DNA from: Actinomycetes bacterium
Lineage (GTDB): Bacteria > Actinomycetota > Actinomycetes > Propionibacteriales > Nocardioidaceae
Direction of reading: 5' to 3'
DNA length: 64,000 bases
NCBI GenBank assembly: GCA_023460975.1
Contig: JAEWOG010000026.1
Coordinates: 1 to 64,000, forward strand
Part shown: one piece after another, positions 37,032 to 45,648 of the stretch
How the letters are laid out: each line of letters starts with the position of its first letter
Position numbering within the stretch: the first letter of the stretch is position 1
Translations under genes and position numbers: made by a program
Notes under the pieces: model-generated
The model's database searches: none
What the model was told of the DNA's origin: nothing
What the model saw: only the letters and a program-made list of their open reading frames with translations

Positions 37032-38228
37032 ATGGAGCAGGTCATCATCGGGGTTGATCCCCACAAACTGTCCGCGACGATCGAGGTCGTCGACAAGACC
37101 GAGAAGGTCCTCGGCTCGGGCCGGTTCACCACCGACAAGGCGGGCTACGCCGCAATGCGCAAGTACGCCAAGACCTGGCCGCACCGGGTCTGGGCCGTCG
37201 AAGGCGCCAACGGCGTGGGCCGCCCCCTCGCGCAGCGCCTCTTGGAAGCAGGCGAGCAGGTCGTCGACGTGCCCGCCAAGCTGGCCGCCCGGGTGCGGAT
37301 CTTCAACACTGGCCACAACCGCAAGACCGACGCCCTCGACGCCCACTCGATCGCAGTGGTGGCCGTGCGCACCCCGGGCCTGCGCGTGCTGCAGATTGAT
37401 GGCGAACTCGAGGCGTTGCGGATGCTCACCGATCGACGCGAGGCCCTGACCCGCCGGCGCGTGCAGACGGTCTGCCGCCTCCAGGCCCTCCTGGCTGAAA
37501 TCCTGCCGGGCCAGGTCAAGCGCGACATCACGCCGATGCAGGCCAAGCGGATGCTGGCCACCGTGAGACCGCGTGACGTCGCCGGCAAGACCCGTCGACG
37601 AATCGCTGCGGAGGAACTCGCGGAGCTGACCGCGGTCGACGCGAAGATCAAACGCGCGACGGCGGAACTGAAGGCCATGGTCCTGGCCCGTGAGTCGCGG
37701 TTGATGGACATTCCCGGTGTCGGCGCTGTGGTCGCTGCACGGATCCTCGCCGATGTGGGTGACGTGACCCGGTTCGCTGACCGCAACCGCTTCGCGTCGT
37801 GGACTGGCACCGCGCCGCTGGACGCGTCCTCAGGCGAGCAGAACCGCCACCGGCTCTCGCGCGCCGGAAATCGGCGGGTGAATCACATGATCCACATTGC
37901 CGCGGTCACCCAGCTACGCCACGACGCCACGGGCCGTGAGTACTACCAACGCAAGCGCGCCCACGGGAAGAAGTCGAAGGAAGCGCTGAGGTGTCTTAAA
38001 CGACGGATCTCCGACGTCATCTACCGCCAGCTCGTCGCCGATGCCCAGCGTGCTGGCGCGAGCCCGGGAGGGCAAGGCGGGGCGTCTCAAGCATCCAGCG
38101 CGGCCGACCTTCCCCCGCACATCGGCACTTCGGATCAGCCACTCCCGGACCCGCGATCTCGACGCTACGCCGCAGGCCCACCGCCACGGAAGAGCCACCC
38201 TTCAGGCCAGCTCCAGAACGCTGGTTAA
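37032..38228 (+). CDS. IS110-family DEDD transposase (bridge-RNA recombinase family)
   Basis: A 398-residue recombinase. The RuvC-like DEDD domain has Asp9 (GVDPHK), Glu57 (WAVEGAN), Asp100 and Asp103 (HNRKTDALDAHS). The Tnp domain has DIPGVGAVVAARIL, FASWTGTAPLDASSGEQ, with the conserved Ser at about 266-267 as nucleophile, and LSRAGNRRVN. The start ATG 37032 has a GGGAG Shine-Dalgarno sequence. All catalytic residues are present, so it may be active. The last 60 or so residues (SPGGQGGASQASS onwards) are low-complexity and unlike the family, possibly frame read-through beyond the usual end. Confidence 0.92.
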   Translation: MEQVIIGVDPHKLSATIEVVDKTEKVLGSGRFTTDKAGYAAMRKYAKTWPHRVWAVEGANGVGRPLAQRLLEAGEQVVDVPAKLAARVRIFNTGHNRKTDALDAHSIAVVAVRTPGLRVLQIDGELEALRMLTDRREALTRRRVQTVCRLQALLAEILPGQVKRDITPMQAKRMLATVRPRDVAGKTRRRIAAEELAELTAVDAKIKRATAELKAMVLARESRLMDIPGVGAVVAARILADVGDVTRFADRNRFASWTGTAPLDASSGEQNRHRLSRAGNRRVNHMIHIAAVTQLRHDATGREYYQRKRAHGKKSKEALRCLKRRISDVIYRQLVADAQRAGASPGGQGGASQASSAADLPPHIGTSDQPLPDPRSRRYAAGPPPRKSHPSGQLQNAG

Positions 38229-38334
38229 CAGAGGGGAGCCGAAAGGCCGCACCCACCCCCGGTCCAGACCATCCCCGGGGACTGTCACACCCCACGGATT
38301 GACTGGTCTCAGGTCAACCACTCGGGGAGGGATC

Positions 38335-39636
38335 ATGAGCACACAGCCAGCTGTGCATCCCGTGACGCGCCTGGTGGCCGAGGTGACCGCGGCGCTGGAA
38401 GCCGCCCGCGACGCTGACCCCACCCAACTCTCCGCCCAAGCCCACCGCGAGGCATTGATCGAGCTCACCCGACTCACCGGACGACTCGAAGCCGTCCGCC
38501 TGGGCGTGATCGACGCAGCCGCCGGCCCACACGGGATCGCGCAGACCGACGGCGCCCGCTCCCCCGCCGCCTGGCTCGCACCACGCACCCGCACCGGATA
38601 CGCCCCAGCCCGACGAGCCGAAGCCCTCGCGGACGCCCTCAACACCCGCTGGCACACGGTGGCCGCCGCACTCGCCGCCGGCGACGTACGCCTCGAGCAG
38701 GCCCACACCATCGTCAAGGCCCTCGACGCGCTCCCCGCCGATGAGGTCCCCGCCCACATCCTCGCCAAGGCCGAGCAGCACCTCATCGACCTCGCTGCCA
38801 TCCACGACCCCCGCGCGCTCGAGACCCTCGGCGCCAAGATCCTCGAGATCGTCGCCCCCGACACCTACGACGACCTCGAGCGCACAGCCCTCGAAGACGC
38901 CCAGCAGCGCGCCAACCGCGCCACCCGCCTCACCTTCCACCGCCGCGGCGACGGAGCCACCGACATCAAGGCCCGCATCCCCGACGGCGTCGCATCCCGC
39001 CTCAAGACTCTCCTCGACGCCTGGACCTCACCCCGACACATCGCCGCTCGCGGCAGCGACAGCGAGCGCGACACCAGCCAGGGCATCGATCCCGCGACCG
39101 GCCTGCGCCTGCCCCACGAGCGACTCCTCGGCCACGCCTTCTGCTCACTCCTGGAGTCCGTCGACCCCACCCGCCTGCCCAGCCACGGCGGCGCGGCCAC
39201 CAAGATCGTCATCACCGTCAGCCTCGACACCCTGCGCACCGGCCTCGGCCTCGCGACACTGGCCACCAGCGGGGCAGACGACCTCAAACTCCCCGCCTCC
39301 GAAGTGCGCAGGCTCGCCTGTCAATCAGACCTCATCCCCGCCGTGCTCGGCAGCAAGAGCGAAGTCCTCGACCTCGGCCGCACCAGCCGCCTGTTCACCG
39401 CCGCCCAACGCCACGCCAAGATGACCACCGCCACCACCTGCGCAGGCGAGGGCTGCACCATCCCCGCGACCTGGTGCGAAGCCCACCACGCCCGCACCCC
39501 ATGGGCGGCCGGCGGCACCACCGACCTCGACGACCTCGAGTTCCTCTGCTCGTGGCACCACCAACGCATCCACGACCCGACCTACGCCACCAGCCGCATG
39601 CCCAACGGCGACATCAGATTCGCGAGGCGACGGTGA
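38335..39636 (+). CDS. DUF222-HNH endonuclease (13E12 repeat family)
   Basis: 433 residues. The long DUF222 region (about 1-320) has LIELTRLTGRLEAVRLGVID and SPAAWLAPRTRTGYAPARRA; the C-terminal HNH nuclease has TWCEAHHARTPWAAGGTTDLDDLEFLCSWHHQRIHD with the Asp-His and His ligands in place. The family is present in many copies in actinobacterial genomes, including as the 13E12 repeats of Mycobacterium, and is thought to spread as a selfish element; its function is not known. The ATG at 38335 has a GGGAGGG Shine-Dalgarno sequence. It begins just after the IS110 element. Confidence 0.92.
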   Translation: MSTQPAVHPVTRLVAEVTAALEAARDADPTQLSAQAHREALIELTRLTGRLEAVRLGVIDAAAGPHGIAQTDGARSPAAWLAPRTRTGYAPARRAEALADALNTRWHTVAAALAAGDVRLEQAHTIVKALDALPADEVPAHILAKAEQHLIDLAAIHDPRALETLGAKILEIVAPDTYDDLERTALEDAQQRANRATRLTFHRRGDGATDIKARIPDGVASRLKTLLDAWTSPRHIAARGSDSERDTSQGIDPATGLRLPHERLLGHAFCSLLESVDPTRLPSHGGAATKIVITVSLDTLRTGLGLATLATSGADDLKLPASEVRRLACQSDLIPAVLGSKSEVLDLGRTSRLFTAAQRHAKMTTATTCAGEGCTIPATWCEAHHARTPWAAGGTTDLDDLEFLCSWHHQRIHDPTYATSRMPNGDIRFARRR

Positions 39637-39677
39637 GCCGCGCACACCGCTCCCCTGCCCAGCTCGTGGCCCTCAGG

Positions 39678-41054
39678 TCAGAGCCGCTCAGCCACGCGCC
39701 GAGCGGCGATCTGGAGGATCTCCCAGGCAGTGGCGAACGGCGGAGCGTACGACAGATCCATCCACGCCAGGTCGTCCACGCTGCCGCCGAAGTGGAGCAC
39801 GGCGGCGGCCGCGTCCACCCGCTTGGCCGCGCCCTGCCCACCGACCACCTGCACCCCCAGCAGACGCCGGGAGCCCCGCTCAGCGACCACCTTGATCGCG
39901 ATCGGCGCCGCCTCCGGCATGTAGCCCGACGCGGTCGTACCGCGGGTGAGGAGTCCGACCGCGTCCAGGCCAAGGCGCTCAACCTCGCCCTCGCCGAGGC
40001 CCGTGTGCCCCACCTCGCACCCCTCGAACCGAGTGATCGCAGTGCCCAACGCCCCGGGGAACGACCACCGGGCGCGCTCACCGCCCACGACGACCGCCTC
40101 ACCCAGCGCCCGCCCCTGCTTGTTGGCGTGCGTACCCAACGGGAGATAGGCCCAGTCCCGCGTCACCAGGTCGCGGACCTCCGCACAGTCGCCCGCAGCC
40201 CACAGCCGCCCGTGCACGTGCCCGTGCCCATCAGCACGCAACCCACCAGAGCGGCCCACGCACTCGGCAGGCAGCTGGTCGCGCAGCATCCCCGTGTTGG
40301 GCCTCAGCCCGGTGGCCACCACGACCGCCTGCGCCGGCACCTTCTCCCCCGCAAGCACCACCGCAGCGACCCGCCCATCGACGACCTCGAGGCGATCGAC
40401 GTCGGTGCCCGTGCGCACCACGACGCCCGCCGAACGGATCGCCTCCGTCAGGTCCTTCCCCAGCTCCGGGTCCAGCCCGCGCAGCACCCGCGAGCGGGCC
40501 ACCAGCGTGACCCGATGCCCCCGCCGTTGCGCCGCCTCGGCCATCTCCACGCCGATGTAGCCCGCGCCCACGACCACCACGTCTGCAGGCTCGGAAACCG
40601 CCAGCAGGTCCAGCCACGCCTCCCCCTCGGCGAGGTCGTTGAGCGGCAGCACACCACCGGGCACCACGCCCCCGACCCGCGTCCATTCCGGCATCACCGG
40701 AGTGGCCCCGGTGGCCCACACCAACTCGTCGAACTCGTACGTCTCCACGCCCTCAGGCGTACGCGCCTCCAGCCGCCCACCCGCGAGGTCCACCGCGACG
40801 GCCTCCGTCGACGTACGCAGGTCGATGCCTGCCTCGCGATGCTGCTCGGCAGTGCGAGCGATCAACTCCGACTTCGACGCCACGTCACCGGCAATCCAGT
40901 ACGGCATCCCGCACGCGGAGTACGACGTGTGCTCCGTACGTTCAAGCACCGTCACGGCAACGTCCTCGCCGCGCTCGGCCGCCGTCCGCAGCGCCTGGTT
41001 GGCTGCGCTCATCCCAGCGGCATCGCCGCCGACGACCAGGATGCGGCGGCTCAT
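39678..41054 (-). CDS. FAD-dependent CoA-disulfide reductase-like oxidoreductase
   Basis: 458 residues of the pyridine nucleotide-disulfide oxidoreductase family. The FAD motif is ILVVGGDAAGMSAANQA near the start; the redox Cys is in SYSACGMPYWIAG (SxxxCGxP), as in CoA-disulfide reductases and NADH oxidases; the NAD(P) motif is VVVVGAGYIGVEMAEAA near residue 155. A dimerisation domain ends the protein, with YAPPFATAWEILQIAA. The likely role is thiol or peroxide metabolism. The ATG at 41054 overlaps the methyltransferase stop, so it is in the truA-methyltransferase operon. Confidence 0.9.
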   Translation of the reverse strand: MSRRILVVGGDAAGMSAANQALRTAAERGEDVAVTVLERTEHTSYSACGMPYWIAGDVASKSELIARTAEQHREAGIDLRTSTEAVAVDLAGGRLEARTPEGVETYEFDELVWATGATPVMPEWTRVGGVVPGGVLPLNDLAEGEAWLDLLAVSEPADVVVVGAGYIGVEMAEAAQRRGHRVTLVARSRVLRGLDPELGKDLTEAIRSAGVVVRTGTDVDRLEVVDGRVAAVVLAGEKVPAQAVVVATGLRPNTGMLRDQLPAECVGRSGGLRADGHGHVHGRLWAAGDCAEVRDLVTRDWAYLPLGTHANKQGRALGEAVVVGGERARWSFPGALGTAITRFEGCEVGHTGLGEGEVERLGLDAVGLLTRGTTASGYMPEAAPIAIKVVAERGSRRLLGVQVVGGQGAAKRVDAAAAVLHFGGSVDDLAWMDLSYAPPFATAWEILQIAARRVAERL

Positions 41055-41656
41055 GCGGACTCGGCCCGCCGCACCTCGAGCACCCGGAACCCCTTCGCGC
41101 TCCCGACGCGCGTCGTCGGCCATCCCTGCTCGGTCAACCAACGCTGCAGCGAGTCCCCGCCGAGGTTCTTGCCCACGACCAGCACCGCGCGCCCACCGGG
41201 GTTCAGCCGCGGCAGCCACGTCAGGAGCAGTTCGTGAAGGGCTTCCTTGCCGATCCGGATCGGTGGATTCGACCAGATCTCGTCAAAGGTCAGGTTCGTC
41301 GGGACCGCGTCGGGCAGACACGCCACAAAGCGGCTGTCGACGCCGAGCGAGCGCGCGTTCTCGTTCGCGAGCAGGATCGCGCGCTCATTGACCTCGACCC
41401 CGATGACCGACGCCAACGGGACGGCGCGCGCGATGGCCAGGCCGATCACCCCGTACCCCGTCCCGAGATCAAGGAAGTTGCCCTGCACCGGAGGCGACGT
41501 CTCCTTGAACAGCACCGCCGTCCCGATGTCGAGGTGCCCCTTGCTGTACACGCCGGACCCCGACACCAGCGGCAGCTCGTGCCCCCAGACCTCGGCGGTG
41601 AAGGACTCGCGCTTGAACGCGACCGTGGGGTCGGCGGAGAAGTAGTGCTCATCCAT
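41051..41656 (-). CDS. RsmC-like rRNA small-subunit methyltransferase
   Basis: A single-domain SAM methyltransferase of 201 residues, matching the C-terminal half of RsmC (16S G1207 methyltransferase). It has SGSGVYSKGHLDIGTAVL, motif I FLDLGTGYGVIGLA near residue 63, and the substrate motif SNPPIRIGKE near 130. The pseudo-catalytic first domain of E. coli RsmC is absent, as usual in Gram-positives. The ATG at 41656 overlaps truA by 8 bp; it is translationally coupled. Confidence 0.9.
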   Translation of the reverse strand: MDEHYFSADPTVAFKRESFTAEVWGHELPLVSGSGVYSKGHLDIGTAVLFKETSPPVQGNFLDLGTGYGVIGLAIARAVPLASVIGVEVNERAILLANENARSLGVDSRFVACLPDAVPTNLTFDEIWSNPPIRIGKEALHELLLTWLPRLNPGGRAVLVVGKNLGGDSLQRWLTEQGWPTTRVGSAKGFRVLEVRRAESA

Positions 41657-42491
41657 GCAGGGGCTCCCTGGTTGCTCGGGCTCGTACGGCCTGTGCGGCG
41701 AGCTCGGCTCCCTCGGGGTAGCCGACCTCCTCCAGCGTCAGGCCGTGGGCGTGGACGACGGTGACCCCTGCGCTGCGGGTCCGTCGGGTCAGGACATCAG
41801 CGGCCCACTCGGGTGGCTGTCGGTGCTCGCCGATCGCGATCAGGCAGCCGACCAGCGCGCGCACCATGTTGTGGCAGAAGGCGTCCGCGACGACCGTGCC
41901 CACCGCGAGCCCGCGCACGTCGCGCTCCCAGCGCAAGGCCGTGAGGGTCCGTACGGTCGTGGCGCCCTCGCGCTTCTTGCAGAACGAGGCGAAGTCCTGC
42001 AGGCCCAGCAGCGGCTCGCTCGCCGCGTTCATGGCGTCGAGGTCCAGCGGGCGGGGCCAGTGCAGGACGTGGTGGCGAGTGAGGGGGTCGTACAACCCGG
42101 GCGCATCCGCAACCCGGTACGCGTAGCGCCGCCAGGTCGCCGAGAACCGCGCATCGAACCCAGCGGGCGCCTGGGTGACGGCGTGGATGCGCAGGTCAGG
42201 CGGCAGAATCCCGTTGAGGCGCCGGCACAGCGCCTCCAACGGCGGGTCCGTGGACCGTCCAGCACTCGCGGTGAGGACCTCGGGATCCACGTCGAGGTGC
42301 GCGACCTGCCCCCGGGCGTGAACCCCGGTGTCCGTACGCCCAGCCACGACCACGCGCACCGATTCGATCCGCAACGCCGTCGCCAGCGCGGCCTCGAGGG
42401 TGCCCTGCACGGTGCGCAACGCGGGCTGGGTGGCCCAGCCCTTGAAGTCGGTGCCGTCGTAGGCGAGGTCGATCCGGATACGCACCGGCAC
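41649..42491 (-). CDS. truA: tRNA pseudouridine(38-40) synthase
   Basis: Makes pseudouridine at positions 38-40 of the tRNA anticodon stem. The 280-residue product has IDLAYDGTDFKGWA at the start, the catalytic Asp in VVAGRTDTGVHARGQVAH (near residue 57), and FCHNMVRALVGCL near the end. The start is GTG at 42491. In related genomes truA follows rplQ and precedes rplM; here pfkB, the arsR operon and an acyl-CoA ligase remnant lie between rplQ and truA, and rplM is 24 kb away. Confidence 0.96.
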   Translation of the reverse strand: MPVRIRIDLAYDGTDFKGWATQPALRTVQGTLEAALATALRIESVRVVVAGRTDTGVHARGQVAHLDVDPEVLTASAGRSTDPPLEALCRRLNGILPPDLRIHAVTQAPAGFDARFSATWRRYAYRVADAPGLYDPLTRHHVLHWPRPLDLDAMNAASEPLLGLQDFASFCKKREGATTVRTLTALRWERDVRGLAVGTVVADAFCHNMVRALVGCLIAIGEHRQPPEWAADVLTRRTRSAGVTVVHAHGLTLEEVGYPEGAELAAQAVRARATREPLHG

Positions 42492-42552
42492 AGTCTCTCA
42501 GGCCGACCCGCTCTCACTCCCCGTCAGGCTCGCGGCGTCCCACCGCACCCAC

Positions 42553-43929
42553 TCACGCATGCTCCTCCACGAGCCGTCCCTTGATCAGCTTCCCGGTGGC
42601 GGAGCGGGGCAACTCGTCGGTGAACTCGAGCGTGCGAGGGATCTTGAAGTGCGCGATCCTGCCCTCGAGCGAGGCCAGGATGTCGACGGCCAACTCCGCG
42701 GAGGGTTCGACGTCGTCGACGGGTTGCACCACAGCCTTGACGGCCTGGCCCATCTCCTCGTCGGGGACCCCGATCACGGCGACGTCGAGGATCGCGGGGT
42801 GCATCGTGAGGGCGTTCTCGATCTCCTGGGGATAGATGTTCACCCCTCCGGAGATGATCATGAACGACTCGCGGTCGGTCAGGTAGAGGTAGCCGTCCTC
42901 ATCCACCCGCCCCACGTCACCCGTCGTGGTCCAGGTCGGGTGCTCGGGGTGCGTCGCGGCGCTCGTCTTGCCGGGATCGTTGTGGTACTCGAACGGCCTC
43001 TCGTCGCGCTCGAAATAGACCCGGCCGACCTCACCGACCTCGACCTCGCGACCGTCCTTGCCGGAGATGTGGACGACACCCAACATCGCCCGCCCGACCG
43101 TGCCCGGGTGAGCCAGCCACTCCTCGGAGCCGACCAGCGTGACGCCGTTGGCCTCGGTGGAGGCGTAGTACTCGAACAGCACCGGGCCCCACCACTCGAT
43201 CATCTGCTGCTTCACCTCCACCGGGCACGGCGCCGCGGCGTGGATGGCGACCTTCATCGAGGAGGTGTCGTACGACTCGCGCACCTGCTGTGGCAGTTTG
43301 AGCATGCGAACGAACATCGTGGGCACCCACTGGCTGTGCGTGGCCCCGTACGTGGCGATGTCGGCCAGTGCCTGCTCGGCTTCGAAGCGCGGCGCGATCA
43401 GCAGGGTTCCCCCGTTGGCGTGCACCATCGCGGAGTAGCGCAGGGGCGCCGCGTGGTACTGCGGCGCCGGCGAGTAGTAGACCGTCTCGGGGGTGAAGGA
43501 GAAGACCATCCCGAAGACCTCGGTCATCAGGTCGGAGCCCGGCTCACCCAGCTGCATGCCGTTGAGCGGGGCCTTGATGCCCTTGGGGCGTCCCGTGGTG
43601 CCCGAGGAGTAGAGCATGTCCCCGCCGCGGGGCTGATCGCCCAACGGAGCATCCGAGGTCTCCTCCAGGATGTCGCTCCACGCCCGTACGCCCGCGGCGC
43701 CGGCGGGCGCCTCGCCGTCGATCAGGACGATCTCGCTGATGCTGTTCACCCGGTCACGCACTGCCAGCGCGGCCCCGAGGTGGGCGCTGGAGACGAACAG
43801 CACCGAGGCCTCGCAGTCGGCGAGGATGTAGGCGATCTCGTCCTCGGTGAGGTGGTGGTTCACTCCCGTGGCGTAGAAACCTGGTGCGAGGAGGCTACCG
43901 AACCCTTTCTTCAACCAAAAGGTTGACAA
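42553..43929 (-). pseudogene. Acyl-CoA synthetase lacking its N-terminus
   Basis: The frame encodes an ANL-family ligase from [20 protein letters not shown] onward: P-loop [37 protein letters not shown] and the final Lys in [10 protein letters not shown]. About 75-80 residues that normally precede the VNHHLT site are missing. The frame's first 15 residues (from TTG 43929) are read from the arsR operator, not from a ligase. The gene thus begins inside the domain, at a likely deletion junction around 43880-43890, and is probably not active. A rescue start (GTG near 43866) would not restore the lost strands. Confidence 0.7.
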
Positions 43930-43975
43930 CGAGGCTGACCGGGGGCACGCTCGTTGTATTCAACCAATCAGTTGA
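43911..43975. promoter_or_regulatory. Twin palindromic operator sites before arsR
   Basis: TCAACC-AAAA-GGTTGA (43911-43926) and TCAACC-AATC-AGTTGA (43960-43975) are near-identical 16-bp palindromes with centres 49 bp apart. TTGACA, a perfect -35 hexamer, overlaps the first (43923-43928). Between them is a third inverted pair ACAACGAG / CTCGTTGT. The second site ends eight bases before the arsR start. This fits autorepression by the ArsR protein. Confidence 0.6.
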
Positions 43976-43982
43976 GGACGAG

Positions 43983-44354
43983 ATGACCGATCAACTCTCC
44001 AAGGCCTTCGCGGCCCTCGCCGACCCGACCCGGCGCGACATCGTCGCCCGCCTCACCGTCGGCGACGCCACCCTCACCGCGCTCGCGGAGCCGTACGACG
44101 TCAGCGTCCAAGCGGTCTCCAAGCACGTGAAGGTCCTCGAGGAGGCAGGGCTGGTCAGCCGCAGCAAGGACGCACAGCGTCGCCCCGTCCACCTGGAAGC
44201 GGAGGTGTTCGACCTCATGACGAAGTGGATCGAGCGCTACCGACGCGCCGCCGAGGAGCGGTACGCCCGCCTCGACGCCGTGCTGGCCCAGATGGACGCC
44301 CCGGCAGGCACCACCGACACCGAGCAGCACCCCACGACAGGAGCAGCATCATGA
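43983..44354 (+). CDS. ArsR-family transcriptional regulator
   Basis: A 123-residue winged-helix repressor: KAFAALADPTRRDIVARL, then the recognition helix VSVQAVSKHVKVLEEAGLV, then the wing SRSKDAQRRPVHLE. It lacks the Cys pairs of metal-sensing ArsR proteins. Its pairing with an SRPBCC gene is the common ArsR-AHSA1 arrangement, whose signal is unknown. The ATG at 43983 follows a GAGG-type Shine-Dalgarno sequence. Its stop overlaps the SRPBCC start (ATGA). Confidence 0.9.
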   Translation: MTDQLSKAFAALADPTRRDIVARLTVGDATLTALAEPYDVSVQAVSKHVKVLEEAGLVSRSKDAQRRPVHLEAEVFDLMTKWIERYRRAAEERYARLDAVLAQMDAPAGTTDTEQHPTTGAAS

Positions 44355-44890
44355 CCACCACTCCCCCGACAGTCCGAAACGACAGGGCCGTCCGCAACGA
44401 CAGGGCCGCCCGCTACGACAAGGCCGCCATCCAGGCCGACGAGACCGTGCCCGCGATCCACATCTGGCGCGACTTCTCGGCCACGCCCGATCAGTTGTTC
44501 CGCGCCCACACCGACCCCGAGCTCTTCGCCCGCTGGGTCGGCCCCGACTCGCTCACCAACACGATCCTCGAATGGGACGCCCGCGACGGCGGCTCGTGGC
44601 GCTACAAGGCTGGGCGCGAGGAGTTCGAGACCACCTTCCGCGGCTGCTTCCACACCGTCACCCGCGACCGGATCGTGCAGACATTCACCTGGGAGGGCAT
44701 GCCCGACGAGGTGTCTCTGGAGACGCTGACGTTCACGGACCTCGGCGATGGGCGTACGCGCCTGCACGCGATGAGCCTGTGCGACAGCTTCGAGGGCCGC
44801 GACGCGTGGCTGGCCAGCGGCATGGAGGAGGGCATCGACGACGGCTACGACGCCATCGACGCGCTCGCAGCCGAAGGAGTCCTGGGATGA
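44351..44890 (+). CDS. SRPBCC/AHSA1-family protein
   Basis: 179 residues with a START-like lipid-binding fold: IHIWRDFSATPDQLFRAHTD, LFARWVGPDS, GGSWRYK, TWEGMPDEVSLETLTFTDL. The N-terminal 25 residues include a short tandem repeat (VRNDRAVRNDRAAR). AHSA1-like proteins next to ArsR genes have no agreed function. It is translationally coupled on both sides (ATGA overlaps) in a three-gene operon. Confidence 0.9.
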   Translation: MTTTPPTVRNDRAVRNDRAARYDKAAIQADETVPAIHIWRDFSATPDQLFRAHTDPELFARWVGPDSLTNTILEWDARDGGSWRYKAGREEFETTFRGCFHTVTRDRIVQTFTWEGMPDEVSLETLTFTDLGDGRTRLHAMSLCDSFEGRDAWLASGMEEGIDDGYDAIDALAAEGVLG

Positions 44891-45447
44891 GCGCAGCTGA
44901 ACGCCATCGCACCCATGCCGGCCACTTCACCGCACTGGTGGCCGGCGTGGCCGACTGGTCGGCTCCGGCCCCCGTCGCTGGTTGGACCGCCCTCGACGTC
45001 GTACGCCACCTCGTCGAGCGGTTCCCCGGCTTCATGGCCGCCGGCGGGCACCCGCTCCCGCCCGGCCCGGACGTGGCGGCCGACCCGGTGGCGGCGTGGG
45101 CACACCAGTACGACGCGGTCCAGGCACTCCTGGACGACCCCGACGCAGGCGCACAGGCGATCACCAACCCGCACATCGGAGAGGTACCGCTGCCGGAGGC
45201 TGTCGACCGGTTCTACACCGCCGACGTCTTCATGCACTCGTGGGACCTCGCCGTGGCCAGCGGGCAGGACGAGACCCTGGACCCGGTGTTCTGTCAGGAG
45301 CTGCTCGACGGCATGACGCCCATCGAGGACATGCTGCGCAGCTCGGGTCAGTACGGCCCCCGCGTCGACGTCTCTCCCACCGCGCCGGTCCACGAGCGCC
45401 TGATGGGGTTCATCGGCCGCGACCCTGCCTGGTCCCCCACCGACTGA
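44887..45447 (+). CDS. TIGR03086-type DinB-like metal-binding protein
   Basis: 186 residues of the mycothiol-dependent maleylpyruvate isomerase/DinB-like fold. It begins ERHRTHAGHFTALVAGV and has the first His-bearing helix WTALDVVRHLVERFPG and the other ligands in YTADVFMHSWDLAVA. Related proteins bind a metal and use mycothiol, the actinobacterial thiol. It is the last gene of the arsR operon; the detoxification role this suggests is inferred. Confidence 0.85.
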   Translation: MSAAERHRTHAGHFTALVAGVADWSAPAPVAGWTALDVVRHLVERFPGFMAAGGHPLPPGPDVAADPVAAWAHQYDAVQALLDDPDAGAQAITNPHIGEVPLPEAVDRFYTADVFMHSWDLAVASGQDETLDPVFCQELLDGMTPIEDMLRSSGQYGPRVDVSPTAPVHERLMGFIGRDPAWSPTD

Positions 45448-45488
45448 CGTCGCTCGGTACCGCGTTCCCTCGTCGAGCCTGCCCGGCT

Positions 45489-45628
45489 GGTCGAGCTTGT
45501 CGAGACCTTCGCCGGTCGAGCCTGTCGAGACCCACCTACCCAGCCGGTCGAGCCTGTCGCTGGTCGAGCCTGTCGAGACCCACCTGCCCAACTGGTCAAA
45601 CCCATCGCCGGTTGAGCCTGTCGAGACC
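45489..45628. repeat. GGTCGAGCCTGTCGAGACC repeats (family D)
   Basis: Copies at 45489-45507, 45514-45532, 45546-45559 (partial), 45562-45580 and 45610-45628, each with the inner palindrome TCGAGnnnGTCGA, separated by short C-rich spacers such as CACCTACCCAGCC. They fill the 201-bp gap between two convergent genes. A related element lies at 47230. Similar short repeats occur between genes in other actinobacteria. Confidence 0.85.
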
Positions 45629-45648
45629 ACCTACCCAGCCCCGCCACC

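Larger units (their letters stand above)
36800..38260 (+). mobile_element. IS110-family insertion element (ends approximate)
   Basis: Consists of the non-coding left part and one DEDD recombinase gene. IS110 elements have no clear terminal inverted repeats and make little or no target duplication, so the boundaries here are estimates. The left limit is set where the structured region begins and the right limit just beyond the recombinase stop. It lies between the ApeA-like gene and a DUF222-HNH gene in the accessory block. Confidence 0.6.

Noticed and set aside
36735..38202. AGCCACCCTT at 36735 and 38193 as a target duplication of the IS110 element
   Set aside because: IS110 elements do not make 10-bp duplications, and the right copy lies inside the recombinase frame. 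A chance match is more likely.
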